From Rhabdaerophilum sp. SD176 (GTDB lineage Bacteria; Pseudomonadota; Alphaproteobacteria; Rhizobiales; Beijerinckiaceae): a stretch of 64,000 nt of DNA. Both the position numbers and the translations under genes were made by a program. Position 1 is the first letter of the stretch, and the number at the start of each line of letters is the position of its first letter. The notes below the pieces were generated by a model, which saw only the letters and a list, made by a program, of their open reading frames with translations, was not told the origin of the DNA and made no database searches. Positions 43,341 through 52,302 of this stretch are shown here, one piece after another. The DNA is taken from positions 310,001-374,000 of the forward strand of contig NZ_JARJNS010000006.1 of NCBI RefSeq assembly GCF_030143245.1. The letters run 5' to 3'.

Positions 43341-43400
43341 CAATCCACCCGGACCATTCGGCAGGGTCCGAACAGCCCGGAAGGAGGGCGTGCCTCCACA

Positions 43401-44051
43401 ATGAAGGCCCCGCAGGATCCTGGAAACCCGAGTGAATCCGGTTACTCCGGCCATGCGCGCGACCGTATTCTTCGCGCGGCGGCTGCGGCGTTTTCGCAAC
43501 GCGGCTTTCATGGTGTCACAGTGCGTGACCTGGCACAGCAGGCGCGGGTCAACCTCGCTGCGGTCAACTACCATTTCCGATCGAAGGAGGAGCTTTACTC
43601 CGCGGTTATCGACAGCGCGCTTCAATCCTGGCTTGCCGAGACTGTCGTGCTCGATGACCTTCCCGGAACGGTTACCCTTCCTGATGTGATCCGCTTGCTG
43701 GTCTCGGCTTTGGTCGCACCGGTCATCGAGCGCGAGGAAGCGCCGTTGCTGCCTCGTCTGATTGCCTGGGACCTCTTGCAGGGAGCACGGCAGACGCGCA
43801 TTGGAGCGTCGCCTGCAATCGCTGCGAGGATCCGCGCCCGGTTGGCACGCCACATGCCAGAGTCAATGGACCCCATGATGCTGGATCTGATTGCAGACTG
43901 GCTTGTGTCCCAGTGCCTGCTCCTGACGCCAGCCTTTCGTTCGCCGCTGACCGGAACGCTTCAAGATTACGCTGCTCTGCAAGGTCTGGCGGAACAGATC
44001 AGCGTTCTTGCACTCAATGGTTTGTCCGGTCTCGCAAAGAGCCAAAACTGA
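43401..44051 (+). CDS. TetR/AcrR-family regulator
   Basis: A 216-residue repressor. The N-terminal helix-turn-helix is RDRILRAAAAAFSQRGFHGV, TVRDLAQQARVNLAAVNYHF and RSKEELYSAVI, followed by an all-helical ligand domain with a conserved-type ADWLVSQCLLLTPAFRSPL. It follows the kinase gene by 60 bases on the same strand. Similar regulators with this C-terminal domain often control efflux or fatty-acid genes; the devBCA exporter nearby is a possible target, by proximity only. Confidence 0.88.
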   Translation: MKAPQDPGNPSESGYSGHARDRILRAAAAAFSQRGFHGVTVRDLAQQARVNLAAVNYHFRSKEELYSAVIDSALQSWLAETVVLDDLPGTVTLPDVIRLLVSALVAPVIEREEAPLLPRLIAWDLLQGARQTRIGASPAIAARIRARLARHMPESMDPMMLDLIADWLVSQCLLLTPAFRSPLTGTLQDYAALQGLAEQISVLALNGLSGLAKSQN

Positions 44052-44090
44052 GCCGGACCGGGGTGCCTCTGCCCCCCGGTCCGAACAGGC

Positions 44091-44588
44091 TCAGGCCCCG
44101 GGCGTGCTCGCATTCTTTTCCGCTGCGGCGCCGCCATCGAGCATGTCGAGCAAACTGGACATCATGTCGGACGCTGACTTGCCCGTGACGCTTTTGCCGT
44201 AGGCATTCATGCCGTGCAACAGCGTGTCCTTACCGTGATCGCTCTCAGCCTTGTCGAACATCGCAGCCAGGCCGAGGCCGCCACCGCCCATCATTTCCTG
44301 CATCTTCATCATCATCGACTGCATCTTGCTCGACATCTTGTCGCCAAGCGCGCCCATCTCGTCCTTGGAAAGCGAGCCGTTCCCGTCCTTGTCCAGCTTC
44401 CCGAACGCTTCTGCCGCTCTCGAACCATCGCCACCCTTGCCGATCGGCATTTTCTTACCGGCAGACTGGAACTCCTCCAGCGAAATGCCGCTGTCGCCGT
44501 TCGCATCCACCTTCTGAAACATCCTGTCGCGCATCGCCGATACGTTCGGCATGCCACCGCTAACACCCATCAAGCCGCTGATATTCAT
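44091..44588 (-). CDS. EF-hand protein
   Basis: A 165-residue protein with two clear EF-hand loops, DANGDSGISLEEFQ and DKDGNGSLSKDEMG. A Met-rich segment follows (MSSKMQSMMMKMQEMMGGGG) with an Ala/Gly-rich tail. No signal peptide is evident, and the start MNISGLMGVSGGMPN is unusual. The first loop carries Ser at position 6, where Gly is usual. A calcium-binding role is likely but its partner is unknown. Confidence 0.72.
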   Translation of the reverse strand: MNISGLMGVSGGMPNVSAMRDRMFQKVDANGDSGISLEEFQSAGKKMPIGKGGDGSRAAEAFGKLDKDGNGSLSKDEMGALGDKMSSKMQSMMMKMQEMMGGGGLGLAAMFDKAESDHGKDTLLHGMNAYGKSVTGKSASDMMSSLLDMLDGGAAAEKNASTPGA

Positions 44589-44848
44589 AGGAACTGTCCC
44601 TTGTGCTCCTTGACGCGGGCCATCTGGCCACGCGGACTCCCATCGGGGGTCACGGATTGACAGTGCAGCGGATGGACCAAGCCCGTTTCAAACAGGTGTT
44701 CGGATTCAGCATCAGGCGACGCCAAGTTTGTCTCTCGACCGGCGCAATCCGATGTGAACGGCTCCATTGATCTGGCCGGTGAGAACGCTGGATGGGGACA
44801 CTGAGATCGCTGGCCGAACGACAGCTTCCCCCCAATATCTCGGCGAGA

Positions 44849-44972
44849 GGGGCTGTCAGACTAACCAAAAAAGTCTCGGCATGTCCCCTAGCCCGGCATG
44901 GATCAGGCCGCACAGAGTTGACGCCACTCGGTGAGTACGGCGGCGCGGCGTTCCTTGAATGCTGGTCTGGAC
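44849..44972 (-). mobile_element. IS6-family relic 5 (left end only)
   Basis: The terminus GGGGCTGTCAGAC and about 110 adjoining bases encoding the transposase C-terminus (KERRAAVL-like) are kept; homology stops at about 44972. The full gap 44589-45082 otherwise holds no gene I can support: its left part is the likely promoter region of the EF-hand gene, and its right part follows rtcA. Confidence 0.75.
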
Positions 44973-45082
44973 GCGTATTTTTTGATCAAGGAGGGAGCGC
45001 CGTGCGAAGAGCGCCCCCACGCCATGCGTGAGCCAGCCGCGAAATGCCTCCTCGGGACGCTGTGTCCCAAAGAGGCCAGCCC

Positions 45083-46105
45083 TCATGACGCGGCAAGCAA
45101 CTCTACAGCGCACCCCTCTGCCAGAGAATGCGTCCGGATCGGCACATCCAGAAATCGCTGGATTGTCGTGATGTTGGTGCGCGTATGGTCACTCAGTGGC
45201 CCGGTCGTGAAACGACCACCCGCGCCGAGCGCCATCGGCAGAAGGAGTTGGTCCGCGAGATGCAGGCCGATCGCATGAGCCCCGGCGAGGTAGTCGCGCG
45301 CCTCCCTTGCGGCACTGGCTGCGACCGCTTCCGCGGAGACACCCTGCCGGCCGAAGCCGGTGAAAACCTCGGTCACCGCTTCATGCTCGACCTCGATCAG
45401 CACGACATTCCCGGTGCTCGGCGCGCCATCGATCTGGCAGGGGGCGAGTTCCGCATCCGCCCAGCCGAGCATCTCCTTGGCATGGACAACCTCGCGCCTT
45501 GCGATCGCGAAGGGCAGGTTCGCAACCTGCGCCTCGATGCGACGACGGACGAGCGCGCCGCGTGTCTCCAGTATGAGCGGCTCCAGCTTCGCCGACGGTT
45601 CGATCTCGACCACAATCTCCCCGCCTCCGGCCGGGAAGAAACCCGGTCGGGTCAGCCGGATGCTCACGCGGAAGCCAATCCTTGCCTGCAGGGGCAAGAA
45701 GGCGCGTGCGACGAATTCGAAGGGCGGTGCGGCGAGGTTGTGCGTTCCACCCTGAATGACAAGGCGCGAGGGAGCATCGGCGAGCGCCAGCGGCAGAAGC
45801 AGCGTCTGCAACACCAGTGACGTCGAACCGGCAGAACCGATATTGAAGACATGCGCACCCGCAGCGATGCGGCCGGGTTCAAAGACAAGCCGCGTCGAGC
45901 CTATTTCGGCATGGCGCGTTTCCGCCCCGCAGATCGCCGCAGCCGCCTTCACGGCCGTCAGATGCTGGCGCATCAGGCCGGGCTTTTCGCGGCCCGCGCG
46001 AATGTTCTCGATGGCGAAGGGCTTCCCCGTGACCATCGACAATGTGAGCGAGGAGCGCAGGATCTGCCCGCCACCCTCACCAAGGGAACCATCGATGATC
46101 ATCAT
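45083..46105 (-). CDS. rtcA: RNA 3'-terminal phosphate cyclase
   Basis: A 340-residue enzyme that uses ATP to turn RNA 3'-phosphate ends into 2',3'-cyclic phosphate through a covalent His-AMP intermediate. The family start is MIIDGSLGEGGGQILRSSLTL. Further marks are NIRAGREKPGLMRQHLTAVK, RPGFFPAGGGEIVVEIEP, HLADQLLLPMALGAGGRF and the catalytic His in GPLSDHTRTNITTIQ. It is the last gene of the RNA-repair operon, 54 bases after rtcB. Cyclic ends are substrates for RtcB, so the two act in sequence. Confidence 0.95.
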   Translation of the reverse strand: MMIIDGSLGEGGGQILRSSLTLSMVTGKPFAIENIRAGREKPGLMRQHLTAVKAAAAICGAETRHAEIGSTRLVFEPGRIAAGAHVFNIGSAGSTSLVLQTLLLPLALADAPSRLVIQGGTHNLAAPPFEFVARAFLPLQARIGFRVSIRLTRPGFFPAGGGEIVVEIEPSAKLEPLILETRGALVRRRIEAQVANLPFAIARREVVHAKEMLGWADAELAPCQIDGAPSTGNVVLIEVEHEAVTEVFTGFGRQGVSAEAVAASAAREARDYLAGAHAIGLHLADQLLLPMALGAGGRFTTGPLSDHTRTNITTIQRFLDVPIRTHSLAEGCAVELLAAS

Positions 46106-46159
46106 CGTTCTGGACTTTCTAAAGAATTCGGGTTTGCCGGGGCAGCGCGCGCCCCGGCT

Positions 46160-47404
<1,245 letters not shown>

Positions 47405-47455
47405 GGTCCATTCCTTCACAAAAGCCTGCCCGTTGGGCAGAAAGACAGAATTCGG

Positions 47456-47590
47456 CGTCGTGAGGGGCGTGGCGACAAGTTTTGGTGAGACACCTCTCCA
47501 GGGCATCGCGGCCCAAGAGGGAGGAGTCGAACCTCAAGCCTATGGCCTTACCGATGTAGTCCCACCGGCATTCGCCATGCCCTCACGACG
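47456..47590 (-). ncRNA. Y-RNA-like gene 4 (nearest rtcB)
   Basis: A 135-base RNA with a long terminal stem: CGTCGTGAGGG pairs with CCCTCACGACG, extended by ATGGCGA with TCGCCAC (one mismatch). The shared 5' motif GGCGAATGCC...GGGACTACATC and the shared 3' motif CTTGTCGCC are present. Between them a T-arm-like hairpin (GAGG-TTCGACT-CCTC) is followed by an extended acceptor-like stem (CCTCT ... AGAGG with GGGC/GCCC) closed by the loop CGCGAT. The D-arm part is degenerate. Together with the rsr-rtcB location this identifies a YrlA-type RNA bound by the Ro protein. Confidence 0.75.
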
Positions 47591-47603
47591 AAGGCAGAAA
47601 GGG

Positions 47604-47736
47604 GTGCGGCGACGAGGGTTCGCGAGACGGTTTATTGAGCTACTGACGCCTTGCGGCGCAGGGTGGATTTGAACCACCGACCGCTTCCCCTAGGGAAAGT
47701 GCTCTACCGATGGAGTCCCGCTGGCATTCGCCGCGC
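47604..47736 (-). ncRNA. Y-RNA-like gene 3, circularly permuted tRNA mimic opened in the D-loop
   Basis: The terminal stem GCGCGGCGA / TCGCCGCAC has 8 of 9 pairs. Motifs GGCGAATGCC and CTCGTCGCC are at the ends. Inside, reading 5' to 3', are the 3' half of a D-arm (GGTAGAGCA), an anticodon-arm-like hairpin (CTTTCC-CTAG-GGGAAG), a T-arm (GGTGG-TTCAAAT-CCACC), and the acceptor 3' strand CTGCGCC. A GCAA loop follows, then the acceptor 5' strand GGCGTCAG (one bulge), then TA and the D-stem 5' strand GCTC. The tRNA is thus complete but cut in the D-loop, where the Y stem emerges. Confidence 0.8.
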
Positions 47737-47747
47737 GAAGGGAAAAC

Positions 47748-47882
47748 CGTGACGACAAGGGATCGACGAAACATTCCTGCTCTACCTGGCTGAGCTACAG
47801 GCCCCCAGTGATGGACCTGACGGGATTCGAACCCGCGACCCGGATCGTAAAAAGCGATGTAGTTCCGTCTGCATTCGTCACG
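47748..47882 (-). ncRNA. Y-RNA-like gene 2, circularly permuted tRNA mimic opened between D and anticodon arms
   Basis: The terminal stem CGTGACGA / TCGTCACG is perfect and covaries with the other copies. Next come an anticodon-arm-like hairpin (ATCG-CTTTTTA-CGAT), a T-arm GCGGG-TTCGAAT-CCCGT (47836-47820), and the acceptor 3' strand CAGGTCC. The loop is ATCACTGG, then the acceptor 5' strand GGGCCTG (7 pairs, one G-U), TA, and a full D-arm GCTC-AGCCAGGTA-GAGC (47795-47779). Its end is CCTTGTCG, matching the shared 3' motif. A tRNA finder would see two tRNA halves here in the wrong order. Confidence 0.85.
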
Positions 47883-47913
47883 CTATCCCGCATTCTTCCT
47901 TTCCTGTTCAGGG

Positions 47914-48023
47914 CCATGGCGACAAGAGGGACGAGACCGGCTCCGGATAACGATGAGTCCGGTGGCGGTTTCCTTGCCGCCGCGCCTTGGTGGTGGATGT
48001 AGTCCCGTCGGCATTCGCCATGG
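47914..48023 (-). ncRNA. Y-RNA-like gene 1 (nearest rsr), without tRNA-like part
   Basis: A 110-base RNA with a perfect 9-bp terminal stem CCATGGCGA / TCGCCATGG. The shared motifs are GGCGAATGCCGACGGGACTA at the 5' end and CTCTTGTCGCC at the 3' end, and GGGAC can also pair with GTCCC. The interior has two plain hairpins (GGCGG/CCGCC and CCGGA/TCCGG) and no T-loop or D-arm, so it looks like the Ro-binding module with a different insert. It starts about 50 bases after the rsr stop. Confidence 0.72.
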
Positions 48024-48071
48024 TGTTGGGTTGGCCCGGGGCGCGGCCCAAGCCACGTCCCGAAGCCTTGT

Positions 48072-49634
48072 TCATTCGGCGAGCGCGATCTTCTCGATCT
48101 CGCCAACCCAGTGGTCGGGCGTGAGTTCACCGCGATGAAACGCGCCGATCACCTCGAACACCGCATCGGAGAAACCCCCGATATTGAGGATATCCGGCCG
48201 CTCCACCGCCTGTGTGGTGGTGGAAGGCTGGATGTTGATGCAGACCAGCTTCGCCTTCGGGTTGCGCACCTTCAGCTTCTGCCAGCTCTGCATCATCGCG
48301 GTTCCGCGATAACCATTCGGATCGGCATCCATCCAGGACTCGTTGTCCGAGACGAACACGACCAGATCGACCTTCGCCTTCTCGGCCACCAGCTTTTCGA
48401 GCGGGGCCGAGCAGTTGGTTCCGCCGCCTCCGATCGAAGCGAGCTTCGCTGCGTTGGTCAGCACCGTATCGCGCGGGTTGAGGTCGATCTTGACCACATC
48501 CTGCTCGAACGGGATGACCCGCGCCTCGCGGTTCGCCCTGAGGAAGGCCGCCGCGACAAGGCCCGCGACATCGATGCAGCGCACCGCTGTCGTTCCGCCA
48601 CGACGGAAGCCTGTGACCGGGTACGACATCGAGCCCGAAACATCCGGGCAGATGACGACCTTGCCGTCGACCGTCGGAACATTGCTGACCGCGATTTCCA
48701 TCGTATCCTGCAAGGCCTCCCGGACGGGCGCGGGCACGTTCGACGCCATCGCATGCGCCACCATCAGCTGGTACGGGAAGACCTTCGCCTTCCGGATCGC
48801 CGTCTCGTCCCGCAGGCGCTCGGCCACGTGGCGAACGAACCCCTCATCCTCGAACGCCTTGTGACGCGCGAAGGTGTTGAGGTTCATCCTCAGCATGTGC
48901 CAGCGCGCCTTGCGGCCGATGGCGATCCAGTGCTCCCGCGTGAGCGGCAGCGCCGTCAGCATCTGGAACGGCACATCCGGCACCTCGCGGGACGGATCTG
49001 CCTTGAACGCCTCGAATTCCCGCACGATCTCCGGCAGGGCCGAGACATCATGCGGCTTCCCGATCAGGTAGCCATAGAGCGCCGCCCGCGCCGCGGAACG
49101 CGGCCTGGGATGAACCATCTTGATCACATCGGCCAGCGAGGGGTCGTTTCCCACCGCCGCCCGCATGATCTCGCTGTCCGAGGCGTTCTCCAGCCAGAGC
49201 TGGACAAGGCGCTTGGGCCGGGTGCCGAGGGACTTTCGCCCCGTGGCACCCGAACGGAGGATCTGCACAACGTTGCGCAGCATCTTGCCGTTATCGACCA
49301 CGCGGTTGAACGCGAGGCTGAAATGCTCGGTCTGCATCATGGAGAGATAGGCCAGCAGCAGGGCCGGCATATCCTTCATGAAGCCCTTCTCGCGGGCATA
49401 GATGGCCGTCTTCGCCATGAATTCCGGCTCGATTTCCGGAAGCAGGCGGGTGATTTCGTCCAGCTGCTCCCGCGCCTCCGCGTAGAAGGTGCGGTTGAGC
49501 GTGCCTGTGGCCGCGAGCTGCGCCAGCTTGTGGCGCGGCGTGAGGCTGTAGGCCGGAGCCCCCTCGTGGTTCTTCCCATCGGGGCGCGGGAGCAGCTTTC
49601 CAACGATCGATGCAAACACGGATTTGTTTGCCAT
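48072..49634 (-). CDS. rsr: Ro60-like TROVE/VWA RNA-binding protein (Rsr)
   Basis: A 520-residue ring-shaped RNA-binding protein. The TROVE HEAT-like domain covers about 1-340 (TPRHKLAQLAATGTLNRTFY, MKDMPALLLAYLSM, RMNLNTFARHKAFED). A von Willebrand A domain with intact metal site follows (CPDVSGSMSYP, GGGTNCSAP, VVFVSDNESW). Ro proteins bind Y RNAs on the outside and misfolded RNA in the ring. I start it at the ATG at 49634 with AGAAGGA upstream; the longer frame to 49667 would overlap the promoter. It is the first gene of the operon rsr-Y RNAs-rtcB-rtcA. Confidence 0.93.
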   Translation of the reverse strand: MANKSVFASIVGKLLPRPDGKNHEGAPAYSLTPRHKLAQLAATGTLNRTFYAEAREQLDEITRLLPEIEPEFMAKTAIYAREKGFMKDMPALLLAYLSMMQTEHFSLAFNRVVDNGKMLRNVVQILRSGATGRKSLGTRPKRLVQLWLENASDSEIMRAAVGNDPSLADVIKMVHPRPRSAARAALYGYLIGKPHDVSALPEIVREFEAFKADPSREVPDVPFQMLTALPLTREHWIAIGRKARWHMLRMNLNTFARHKAFEDEGFVRHVAERLRDETAIRKAKVFPYQLMVAHAMASNVPAPVREALQDTMEIAVSNVPTVDGKVVICPDVSGSMSYPVTGFRRGGTTAVRCIDVAGLVAAAFLRANREARVIPFEQDVVKIDLNPRDTVLTNAAKLASIGGGGTNCSAPLEKLVAEKAKVDLVVFVSDNESWMDADPNGYRGTAMMQSWQKLKVRNPKAKLVCINIQPSTTTQAVERPDILNIGGFSDAVFEVIGAFHRGELTPDHWVGEIEKIALAE

Positions 49635-49666
49635 TGCTCTCATCCTTCTTTTGACAACAGACCTCA

Positions 49667-49684
49667 TTGCCAGGTTCGTGCCAA
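49667..49684 (-). promoter_or_regulatory. Sigma-54 promoter of the rsr-rtcBA operon
   Basis: On the minus strand TTGGCACGAACCTGGCAA fits YTGGCACGN4TTGCW with one mismatch and the required 10 bases between GG and GC. Transcription would start about 20 bases before the rsr ATG. It lies in the gap divergent from rtcR, which encodes the matching sigma-54 activator. A palindrome ACCCGCGGGT follows at 49697-49706. Confidence 0.75.
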
Positions 49685-49834
49685 AGCCCCGGCGGCACCC
49701 GCGGGTTCTCTAAAAAACATTTATTTTCAATATATTGAGATGGAAACGACGTTAGCAGATGGAGATCGGCGTCGATTGCGTGCGCCCGTAAACTAATCTA
49801 AAGATATCGAAACTTATTTTTTGGGATAAGCGCA

Positions 49835-51430
49835 ATGACCAAGCGTCGCGTCGTCATCGGCTTTCTCGGCACTTCGCTTGATGCCGGCAAGCACAATCGC
49901 TGGGAACGCTGGCGGCCTACGGTCGCGGTCTGCCAGCATGAGGATATGGTCGTCGACCGGATCGAGATCATCCACGACAACCATGCCGAGACGCTCGCCC
50001 AGCGCATCACGGCGGATATCGCCCAGGTCTCGCCCGAGACCGAGGCGCGTTGCCATGTGATGAACCTCAAGAACCCTTGGGATTTCGGCGAGGTCTACGC
50101 CGCGATGCATGATTTCGCGCGCGCCTATCCGTTCGACACAGACAACGAGGAATATCTCGTCAACATCACGACCGGCACGCATGTCGCACAGATCTGCTGG
50201 TTCCTGCTGATCGAGGCGCATTACATTCCCGCGCAGATGCTTCAGCTTACTCCGCCGCGGCGCTGGCAGGATGGTGGCCCGGGCAAATACGACATCATCG
50301 ACATCAACCTTGCGCGCTATGACCATATCGCAACCCGCTTCAAGGCAGAGCAGGTGGAGGGGTCATCCTTCCTCAAATCCGGCATTGCCACGCGGAATGC
50401 GGCCTTCAACCGGATGATCGACCGCATCGAGCAAGTCGCGATCCGCTCGCGCGCGCCGTTGCTGCTGACAGGCCCGACCGGTGCGGGAAAATCGCAGCTT
50501 GCACAGAGGATCTATGCGCTGAAAAAGGCGCGCCATCAGGTACGCGGAGACTTCGTCGAGGTGAATTGCGCTACCCTGCGGGGTGATGGCGCGATGTCGA
50601 CCCTCTTCGGCCATGCGAAAGGGGCGTTCACCGGCGCTTTGCAGGATCGTGCGGGCCTCCTGCGCAAGGCGGATGGCGGCATTCTCTTTCTCGACGAGAT
50701 CGGCGAACTCGGCATCGACGAGCAGGCAATGATCCTGCGCGCCATTGAGGAGAAGCGCTTCCTGCCAATGGGCGCTGACAAGGAGGTGGCGAGCGATTTC
50801 CAGTTGATCGCCGGCACCAATCGCGATCTCTCGCAGGATGTGCAAAAGGGCAAATTTCGCGAGGATCTGCTGGCCCGACTCAATCTCTGGACCTTTGAAT
50901 TGCCGGGGCTTGCGGATCGTCGCGAGGATATCGAGCCCAATCTCGATTTCGAACTGCGCAACTTCGCTGTGCGTGAAAACGAGCTGATCACCTTCAACCG
51001 TGAGGCTCGGGCCCGTTATCTCGCCTTTGCGACATCGCCCGAGGCAAGCTGGAACGCGAATTTCCGTGATCTCGGCGCATCGGTCACACGCATGGCGACG
51101 TTTGCGCCCTCGGGCCGCATCACCGAGGATGTGGTCATCGAGGAGATTGCCTGCCTTAAGCGCAGCTGGTCACGCGCGGGAGCCAATGACGGGCAAGCCT
51201 TGCTTGCAACTCTCCTCGGCGAGGAGGTCCTTCAGGCCATCGACCTGTTTGATCAGATCCAGCTCGCTTCCGTAATCCGCGTCTGCCGCGAACATTCGAG
51301 CCTCAGCGCGGCTGGCCGAACCCTCTTCGCCGCGTCACGAGTGCAGAAGGCCAGCGCCAATGACGCAGACCGCCTGCGCAAGTACCTCGCTCGGTTCGGC
51401 CTCGACTGGCAGGCGGTGAGCCGGGCATAG
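49835..51430 (+). CDS. rtcR: RNA-repair operon activator RtcR (CARF plus AAA+)
   Basis: A 531-residue sigma-54 activator. The N-terminal CARF ligand domain (about 1-180) has FLGTSLDAGKHNRWERWRP and the ligand motif EYLVNITTGTHVAQICWFLL. The AAA+ core has Walker A TGPTGAGKSQLA, the sigma-54 loop KGAFTGALQD and Walker B GGILFLDEIGELG. A C-terminal helix-turn-helix is seen in IRVCREHSSLSAAGRTLFAA. In studied bacteria RtcR is switched on by RNA ends with 2',3'-cyclic phosphate from damaged tRNA. It is divergent from rsr and controls the promoter at 49667. Confidence 0.95.
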   Translation: MTKRRVVIGFLGTSLDAGKHNRWERWRPTVAVCQHEDMVVDRIEIIHDNHAETLAQRITADIAQVSPETEARCHVMNLKNPWDFGEVYAAMHDFARAYPFDTDNEEYLVNITTGTHVAQICWFLLIEAHYIPAQMLQLTPPRRWQDGGPGKYDIIDINLARYDHIATRFKAEQVEGSSFLKSGIATRNAAFNRMIDRIEQVAIRSRAPLLLTGPTGAGKSQLAQRIYALKKARHQVRGDFVEVNCATLRGDGAMSTLFGHAKGAFTGALQDRAGLLRKADGGILFLDEIGELGIDEQAMILRAIEEKRFLPMGADKEVASDFQLIAGTNRDLSQDVQKGKFREDLLARLNLWTFELPGLADRREDIEPNLDFELRNFAVRENELITFNREARARYLAFATSPEASWNANFRDLGASVTRMATFAPSGRITEDVVIEEIACLKRSWSRAGANDGQALLATLLGEEVLQAIDLFDQIQLASVIRVCREHSSLSAAGRTLFAASRVQKASANDADRLRKYLARFGLDWQAVSRA

Positions 51431-51630
51431 CGCTTGGGACGCCGGGTCGTTCGGTGCGGCAAGAATGCGCCCCCCTATCGACCGTCACATCGACTTCGTG
51501 GCTAAACCCATATCGGTCATCTCTAAGCCATGACCAATATGCGTGCGAGTTGCCGATCCGGGTGCCAGTCGAGAGATCATCACGAACTGGAGGCGGTGCC
51601 GACCAGGTTTCCAAAGGCGGCACCACAGGC

Positions 51631-52302
51631 TCAGAACGAGTGTGACTGTCGCGTCAGAATCACACCATCATGCTTCTCGAGAAAGCGCATCAGGCGCTCC
51701 GGGTAGTCCGGTACGACCGCACCTGCTACCGAGGGGCGGGCGGAGAGAGCCTTCCGCCAACCCAGCACTTTCGGTAGCCCCGCAAAGACGCCGAGATCAC
51801 CGATACGGTCGAACACATCGAAATAACGGAAGACCGGGGCGAAGGCCGCATCGACAAGGCTGAAACCGCTTCCGGCAAAGAAGGGGCCCTCACCAAGCAC
51901 CAGTTCGAGGCGGGCGAACTTCTCTTTCAGCAGCGCAGCTTTTGCGTCGAATGCCCCGGCATCCTTTGTGGTTTCAACTACCCAGATATCCGCCAGGATG
52001 GTCGAGCCAAACTCGATCCACGCCCGATGGCGCGCCTTTTCCAGCGGATCAGCCGGATGCAGCGCCGGCCCATGTGTTTCCTCAAGGTACTCGGCGATGA
52101 CCGCGCTCTCGAAGAGCACGTTCTCGCCCACCTTCAACAGCGGTACCTTGCCGAGCGGCGAGATCGCCTTGAACCAGTCTGGCTTGTTGGAGAGGTCAAT
52201 ATCGATCCGCTGATGCGGTACATTCTTCTCGCGGAGCACGATTGCCGCGCGCTGCACGTAAGGGCAGAGATCGAAGGAAACGAGGGTCAGGGGCTGAGTC
52301 AT
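51631..52302 (-). CDS. Glutathione S-transferase family protein
   Basis: A 223-residue cytoplasmic enzyme. The thioredoxin-like N-domain has SFDLCPYVQRAAIVLREKNV and the glutathione site VPLLKVGENVLFESAVIAEY. The helical C-domain has GSGFSLVDAAFAPVFRYFDV. The CPYVQ motif suggests a Cys-type active site of the omega/DHAR kind. The ATG at 52302 overlaps the stop of the DoxX gene by 4 bases, so the two form an operon, probably repressed by the divergent MarR protein. Confidence 0.88.
   Translation of the reverse strand: MTQPLTLVSFDLCPYVQRAAIVLREKNVPHQRIDIDLSNKPDWFKAISPLGKVPLLKVGENVLFESAVIAEYLEETHGPALHPADPLEKARHRAWIEFGSTILADIWVVETTKDAGAFDAKAALLKEKFARLELVLGEGPFFAGSGFSLVDAAFAPVFRYFDVFDRIGDLGVFAGLPKVLGWRKALSARPSVAGAVVPDYPERLMRFLEKHDGVILTRQSHSF

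Noticed and set aside
42024-43853. A 609-codon minus-strand frame opposite the sensor kinase and TetR gene
   Set aside because: It crosses two unrelated, well-supported genes on the other strand and shows no protein family features.
47640-47840. Apparent tRNA genes: T-loops TTCGAAT / TTCAAAT and a D-arm GCTCAGCCAGGTAGAGC
   Set aside because: The parts are in the wrong order for a tRNA, the acceptor strands are joined by loops, and each lies inside a unit closed by the shared Y-RNA stem. They are better read as permuted tRNA mimics.
47523-48023. Four copies of a GGCGAATGCC-type repeat as a possible CRISPR array
   Set aside because: The repeats are imperfect, spacing is irregular (about 130-150 bases), the intervening sequences fold as RNA structures, and there are no cas genes.
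49697-49706. Palindrome ACCCGCGGGT as an RtcR enhancer site
   Set aside because: It lies only about 15 bases from the -24 element, too close for a usual sigma-54 enhancer, and such GC palindromes are common at this base composition.
48111-49796. A 561-codon open frame opposite rsr
   Set aside because: It is an antisense frame of a GC-rich gene; its translation is low-complexity Arg/His/Leu-rich with no domain, while the rsr strand has a clear TROVE/VWA protein.
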